Source of the DNA: Anaerolineae bacterium
GTDB lineage: Bacteria > Chloroflexota > Anaerolineae > Anaerolineales > Villigracilaceae
Reading direction: 5' to 3'
NCBI GenBank assembly: GCA_018648605.1
Contig: JABGQU010000018.1
Coordinates: forward strand, 1-32,860
Length of the DNA stretch: 32,860 bases
Below are positions 30,342 through 32,860 of this stretch, one piece after another. The notes beneath the pieces were generated by a model. It searched no databases and had not been told where the DNA came from. It was given only the letters and a program-made list of their open reading frames with translations. Each line of letters opens with the position of its first letter. Within the stretch, counting starts at the first letter, position 1. The translations under genes and the position numbers were made by a program.

Positions 30342-31349
30342 ATGAAGATACTCTCGAAAACACTCATTACCGTTATTGAAGAAGAACTCAAAAAACAGGT
30401 TGCACGTCTCGATGAGCCGCACACCCAGCTTTACTACGAGATGCTGACCTATCACATGGGCTGGACAGGGAAAGACGCAAGTGAAAAAGTAACCGGCAAA
30501 CGCATCCGCCCGCTACTGGTTTTATTGGCAGCTTCCGCCTCAGGCGGCGATTGGCAAAAGGTACTGCCCGCAGCGGCAGCCATCGAACTCATTCATAATT
30601 TTTCCCTCCTGCACGACGACATTCAAGATAACTCCGAAACGCGGCGCGGACGTCCCACCGCCTGGACGATCTGGGGTGTAGCGCAAGCCATTAACGCAGG
30701 CGACGGCATGTTCATCCTCGCCAATATGGCAATGGGCGACCTTGCCAAAGACCATCCTAACGAAACCGTTCTAAAGGGAGAGCGCATCTTTCAGGAAGCC
30801 TGCCTAAACCTGACGCGCGGACAACATCTAGATATAGACTACGAAAAGCGCACTAATATCGACGTAGCCGATTACTGGAAGATGATCGGTGGGAAAACCG
30901 CCACACTGATCGCCGCCAGTTTGGAACTGGGTGCCCTCTTCGGCGGTGCAAACGCGGACCTTAGGCTTGCTTACCGTGACTTTGGGCATTATCTTGGCCT
31001 AGCTTTTCAGGTGCAAGACGACATCCTCGGCATTTGGGGCGATGAGGCGATCACCGGAAAATCTGCCGCCAGTGACCTGCTCGAGGGGAAGAAATCGCTG
31101 CCCGTTCTTTTCGGTCTCGAAAAAGGTGGCGGTTTTGCCAAACGCTGGCAGCAGGGCACGCTTACCGAAGCGGAAGTCCCGCAATTAGCAAAGATGCTCG
31201 AACTCGAAGGTGCACGCCAGATGGCACAGCAAGCCGCCGATCAAATGACCGACCTTTCACTGAATGCACTCCGCCAAGCTGATCCACAGGGCAAAGCCGG
31301 CGACGAGCTTTTTGCGCTTGCCAAAAGACTGCTTAATCGAGATGCGTAG
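30342..31349 (+). CDS. Polyprenyl (geranylgeranyl-type) diphosphate synthase
   Basis: This trans-prenyltransferase condenses isopentenyl diphosphate with allylic diphosphates. The GKRIRPLL motif, first Asp-rich motif LLHDDIQDN (DDxxD) with RRGRPTAW, and second Asp motif QVQDDILGIWGD followed by GKSAASDLLEGKKSLP are all intact. The 335-aa length is typical. Residues before the first Asp motif (IHNFSLL) do not fix chain length. I chose the ATG at 30342 rather than 30336 because TAGAAT ends 7 nt before it and there is no close Shine-Dalgarno, fitting leaderless initiation; 30336 remains possible. The product could feed carotenoid/polyene substrates used by the flavoprotein at 2096, but that link is speculative. 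Confidence 0.92.
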   Translation: MKILSKTLITVIEEELKKQVARLDEPHTQLYYEMLTYHMGWTGKDASEKVTGKRIRPLLVLLAASASGGDWQKVLPAAAAIELIHNFSLLHDDIQDNSETRRGRPTAWTIWGVAQAINAGDGMFILANMAMGDLAKDHPNETVLKGERIFQEACLNLTRGQHLDIDYEKRTNIDVADYWKMIGGKTATLIAASLELGALFGGANADLRLAYRDFGHYLGLAFQVQDDILGIWGDEAITGKSAASDLLEGKKSLPVLFGLEKGGGFAKRWQQGTLTEAEVPQLAKMLELEGARQMAQQAADQMTDLSLNALRQADPQGKAGDELFALAKRLLNRDA

Positions 31350-31455
31350 TTTCCCATCTAAATTTTAGCTTGCGTCAAGAAGTAACGCGTATTCTTAAGG
31401 TGTCATCATGCCGCAGGCAAGGCATTGTCAGGAGTGGCTAAGTTAGTGAGAAGTA

Positions 31456-31544
31456 TGTCATTACGAGCAAGCGAAGCGAGCGTGGCAATCTCCTTGAGTG
31501 TCGGGGAGATTGCTTCGTCGGATAAGACTCTCCTCGCAAAGACA
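31456..31544. repeat. REP-like CGTCATTGCGAG element, copy 2
   Basis: TGTCATTACGAG and CTCGCAAAGACA bound an 89-nt unit with GGCAATCTCC and GGGGAGATTGCTTCG inside. It is the same design and almost the same length as copy 1 at 24874-24961, with different spacer sequence. Confidence 0.8.
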
Positions 31545-31633
31545 GGCAGAGTTTTACCCACAATTTTAGGCACTCCCTCGTTATCGGGGGGGAGAAAAAC
31601 GGTATGTGTTATAAGTAAGACAAGCTTTTTTGT

Positions 31634-31693
31634 ACTGAGGCTCAATTAGGGGTTGAGATTTGGCCACAAAACCGCATTGCTCAGTTTTTTTTT
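31634..31693 (+). terminator. Structured stretch ending in T9, possible terminator or small-RNA end
   Basis: ACTGAG pairs with CTCAGT over 40 nt, enclosing the hairpin CTCAA-TTAGGGG-TTGAG, and nine T follow directly. It lies about 285 nt after the prenyl synthase stop, rather far for a simple terminator. Confidence 0.35.
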
Positions 31694-31870
31694 CTACTAG
31701 CTTTGCAATGCAAGATTCTCAGTGATGTAACTAAATTGTAAGCATCAAATTGAATAAAGCTTGCGCGAATCGCTTCTTTCTATTCGCGCGTATCTGTACA
31801 TTGGCTCTCAGAGAGAGCTACTGCTTTTAAGGATTCCCCCTAGAATCAAAAATAATCAAAGGAGATTATT

Positions 31871-32860
31871 ATGGCTGACATAAAAAAAACAGCTTTAGTA
31901 TATTGCGACAAGCAATTTGATACGGTAGACGGAAAAACAGCTGCGGGACTGGTACGGCATTCTGAAATTTACGCTATTCTGGGCGTTATTGATAGCACGT
32001 TAGCCGGGCAAGATGCAGGGGAAGTACTCGGAGACAAAAAAAACAATATTCCCATTTTTACCGATCTTGATGAAGCTTTAGAGAGTTTTGCAGAAATGCC
32101 AAGCTACTATATTTATGGCAAAGCACCTCTCGAAGCGAGCATCCCTGCCGAAGAAAGACTCTTGGTATTGGAAGCCATGAAAAAGGGCATGCATATCATC
32201 AATGGTTTGCACCAATTCTTTTCTGAAGATCAGGAATTCACACAAATGGCTGAAGAATGCGGCGTAGAGATCGAAGATATTAGAAAACCTCCCCCACTGG
32301 AAGATTTACACGTCTTCACCGGTCAGATATCCAAAGTGAACATTCCCGTCATTGCCGTCTTGGGCACTGATTGTGCTACTGGAAAAATGACCACCGCTGT
32401 AGAACTCAACAATGCCCTGAATGATATGGGGATAAAATCGATCATGGTCGCAACCGGGCAAACCAGCCTAATGCAGGGATCAAAATACGGAGCATCCATT
32501 GACGCGCTTGTTGCCCAGTTTGCGATCGGAGAAATTGAAAATGCCGTTGTTCAGGCTTTCGAGAACGAAGACCCCGATATTATTTTTGTCGAGGGACAAA
32601 GTGCAGTCAGCCATCCTGCATTTATGAGCTCTGTGGGTATTCTAAAAGGCAGCATGCCCGACGGTGTTATCCTTCAACATCCACCTGCCAGAGAATTCCG
32701 CGTTGATTTTCCGCAGATGGCAATGCCGACCGTGGAAAGTGAAATTCAGATGATCGAATCAATCTCTCAATCTCAGGTGATCGCAATTACAATCAATCAC
32801 GAAGACCTTACAGACGAAGAAGTTTCGGAAGCTATCATAGAGCACGAGGACAGGCTTCTA
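31871..32860 (+). CDS. DUF1611 family P-loop protein (DgcN-like), 3' end cut by window
   Basis: This protein runs off the right edge with 330 residues visible, close to the usual family length. The N-terminal half (KTALVYCDKQFDTVDGKTAAGLVRH, then ILGVIDST) is the Rossmann-like part of DUF1611. The C-terminal half is a P-loop domain starting with GTDCATGKMTTA (about 165-176) and a Walker B-like DIIFVEGQS. Characterised relatives (DgcN) act in D-glutamate metabolism together with a DgcA dipeptide epimerase-type partner, which would be expected just beyond the window. GGAGATTATT precedes the ATG. It is absent from the ORF track because the stop lies outside. Confidence 0.85.
   Translation, partial: MADIKKTALVYCDKQFDTVDGKTAAGLVRHSEIYAILGVIDSTLAGQDAGEVLGDKKNNIPIFTDLDEALESFAEMPSYYIYGKAPLEASIPAEERLLVLEAMKKGMHIINGLHQFFSEDQEFTQMAEECGVEIEDIRKPPPLEDLHVFTGQISKVNIPVIAVLGTDCATGKMTTAVELNNALNDMGIKSIMVATGQTSLMQGSKYGASIDALVAQFAIGEIENAVVQAFENEDPDIIFVEGQSAVSHPAFMSSVGILKGSMPDGVILQHPPAREFRVDFPQMAMPTVESEIQMIESISQSQVIAITINHEDLTDEEVSEAIIEHEDRLL

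Larger units (their letters stand above)
31350..31870. other. 521-nt intergenic region
   Basis: No convincing gene is present. It holds a REP-like element (31456-31544), a structured stretch ending in nine T residues (31634-31693), a TTTGCAATGCAAG palindrome at about 31702 and a small GCTCTCaGAGAGC dyad at about 31804. The ORFs at 31425-31649 and 31406-31645 follow the repeat and have no protein-like features. Confidence 0.7.

Noticed and set aside
31406-31649. Small ORFs in the 521-nt gap
   Set aside because: They translate a REP-like element and flanking low-information sequence, without ribosome sites or protein-like composition.
1-32860. CRISPR arrays, insertion sequences, prophage, tRNA or rRNA genes
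   Set aside because: No regularly spaced direct repeats, transposase, integrase or phage structural genes were seen, and no tRNA cloverleaf or rRNA sequence was recognised in the gaps.

Overview
The window (about 33 kb, moderate G+C, densely packed, no rRNA or tRNA seen) looks like chromosome from a Chloroflexota bacterium, most likely Anaerolineae. The basis is gene content: a FdxA-type 7Fe ferredoxin, nickel superoxide dismutase with its maturation protease, a DUF420 protein, DegV, a BchC-like dehydrogenase next to a PTPS homologue, and intergenic repeats of a kind I associate with that class. The assignment is inference; no marker gene is present.

Left part (1-4.7 kb, minus strand): a truncated mtaB (tRNA methylthiotransferase), a small zinc-ribbon protein, an A+T-rich HEPN-like gene, a phytoene-desaturase/retinol-saturase-like flavoprotein and an A+T-rich TIR-domain protein with an unrecognised C-terminal domain. 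The TIR and HEPN-like genes flanking the flavoprotein look like accessory, possibly defence-related genes. Next come an MFS transporter and an M20 metallopeptidase on the plus strand, and a strong bidirectional terminator.

Centre (7.6-18.3 kb): a minus-strand sodN-sodX-APH-like kinase group with a consensus sigma-70 promoter; a ferredoxin; a GT2 glycosyltransferase with an extra C-terminal Rossmann-like domain; DegV; a nucleotide/DNA-maintenance operon (deoxynucleoside kinase, AlkD-like glycosylase, small membrane protein); and a drug/lipid-export operon (ABC ATPase, two ABC-2 permeases, MFS) with a consensus promoter and a palindromic candidate operator.

Right centre (18.3-21.8 kb, plus): LysE-type exporter, TrmI tRNA m1A58 methyltransferase, a lipoprotein, a TPR-like/zinc-ribbon protein and a NUDIX hydrolase that seems to begin at ATT.

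21.8-29.3 kb (minus): nine genes in one direction, many overlapping: DUF420 membrane protein, CDP-alcohol phosphatidyltransferase, LPG-synthase-type flippase-like protein, GTP cyclohydrolase II, zinc-ligand-less MDR dehydrogenase, PTPS/QueD homologue without its catalytic Cys, GT4 glycosyltransferase, SAM methyltransferase and RibD-type reductase. The enzyme set suggests an undescribed route from GTP to a reduced, methylated and/or glycosylated pyrimidine or pterin. This is the most interesting system in the window.

Right end (29.4 kb to end, plus): a membrane-anchored cysteine-peptidase-like protein, a polyprenyl diphosphate synthase, a 520-nt repeat-bearing gap and a truncated DUF1611 (DgcN-like) gene. 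Across the window several genes lack a Shine-Dalgarno sequence but have a -10-like hexamer 6-8 nt before the ATG, suggesting leaderless transcripts. Intergenic gaps carry REP-like elements and TGCRTTGCA-centred hairpins.
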